Source: Cupriavidus phytohabitans (lineage in GTDB: Bacteria > Pseudomonadota > Gammaproteobacteria > Burkholderiales > Burkholderiaceae). From it: DNA of 64,000 nucleotides. Each line of letters begins with the position of its first letter. The first letter of the stretch is position 1. A model generated the notes under the pieces. The model was not told where the DNA came from. It saw only the letters and a list, made by a program, of their open reading frames with translations, and made no database searches. Location of the stretch: the NCBI RefSeq assembly GCF_000426345.1, contig NZ_AUFE01000007.1, positions 62,001-126,000 of the forward strand. The letters run 5' to 3'. The position numbers and the translations under genes are program-made. Below are positions 63,902 through 64,000 of the stretch, one piece after another.

Positions 63902-64000
63902 GGAAGGGCACGTAGGCACGGCATCCGGGGCGATGCACGTTGCCACTATGCTAACCGCGACGTATCTCGCCGCAAAGGAGGCAATGGCAGCATCGCGCAC

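Noticed and set aside
63974..64000. Possible start of a plus-strand gene (AAAGGAGG then ATG at 63984) at the right edge
   Set aside because: Only five codons are visible and the spacing between the purine tract and ATG is very short, so it cannot be supported.

Overview
The window is high-GC bacterial chromosome with the conserved housekeeping gene order of a betaproteobacterium of the Burkholderiaceae, most likely Cupriavidus or a close Ralstonia relative. That placement rests on the order smc-zipA-ligA-def, rpsB-tsf-pyrH-frr-uppS-cdsA-dxr-rseP-bamA-skp-lpxD-fabZ-lpxA-lpxB-rnhB, ppsR/ppsA, and guaB-guaA, and on the protein sequences. No rRNA, tRNA, CRISPR array, prophage or intact insertion sequence was seen.

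Layout. 1-322: start of an MFS transporter leaving the left edge. 505-5588 (minus): lysine/diaminopimelate operon dapC, dapD, a small coiled-coil membrane protein, an ArsC/Spx-like protein, dapE and prmB. 5783-11602: accessory stretch with a DMT exporter, a Sco-like protein coupled to a copper P-type ATPase, a broken chimeric gene containing half of a cbb3 oxidase subunit I, a decayed panE fragment and a ferritin-like protein. 12061-19855 (plus): smc, two tandem 37-residue micro-ORFs, zipA, ligA, def. 19978-25087 (minus): rluB with an Arg-rich repeat tail, glnD, map. 25434-41701 (plus): translation factors, isoprenoid and phospholipid enzymes, outer-membrane biogenesis and lipid A synthesis, ending in rnhB and a SpoU methyltransferase. 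41728-50115: ppsR and ppsA (divergent), NfeD and stomatin, smpB, ratA-ratB, a DUF4124 protein and a DMT transporter. 50237-54119: guaB, a membrane protein, guaA.

54335-60905 is the most distinctive part: a selenium locus. A six-gene minus-strand operon encodes a selenosugar synthase-like glycosyltransferase (SenB), a selenophosphate synthetase (SenC/SelD) and a complete ABC importer of the phosphonate/selenate type. It diverges from an EgtB-like SenA whose ATG overlaps that of senB in a single CATG. The set reads as uptake of a selenium oxyanion or other form, activation to selenophosphate, transfer to a sugar, and insertion of selenium into a histidine betaine: selenoneine biosynthesis. 61048-63901 holds an EF-P paralogue without the modifiable tip lysine or arginine, two unrecognised small proteins and an AI-2E family permease.

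Other points worth a look are the 110-bp tandem micro-ORF unit between smc and zipA, the oxidase/panE deletion scar at 9.5-10.8 kb, a Sco-like protein lacking the usual copper-binding histidine, and several structured leaders and palindromic repeats. All functional calls are from reading sequence and motifs; no database search was possible.
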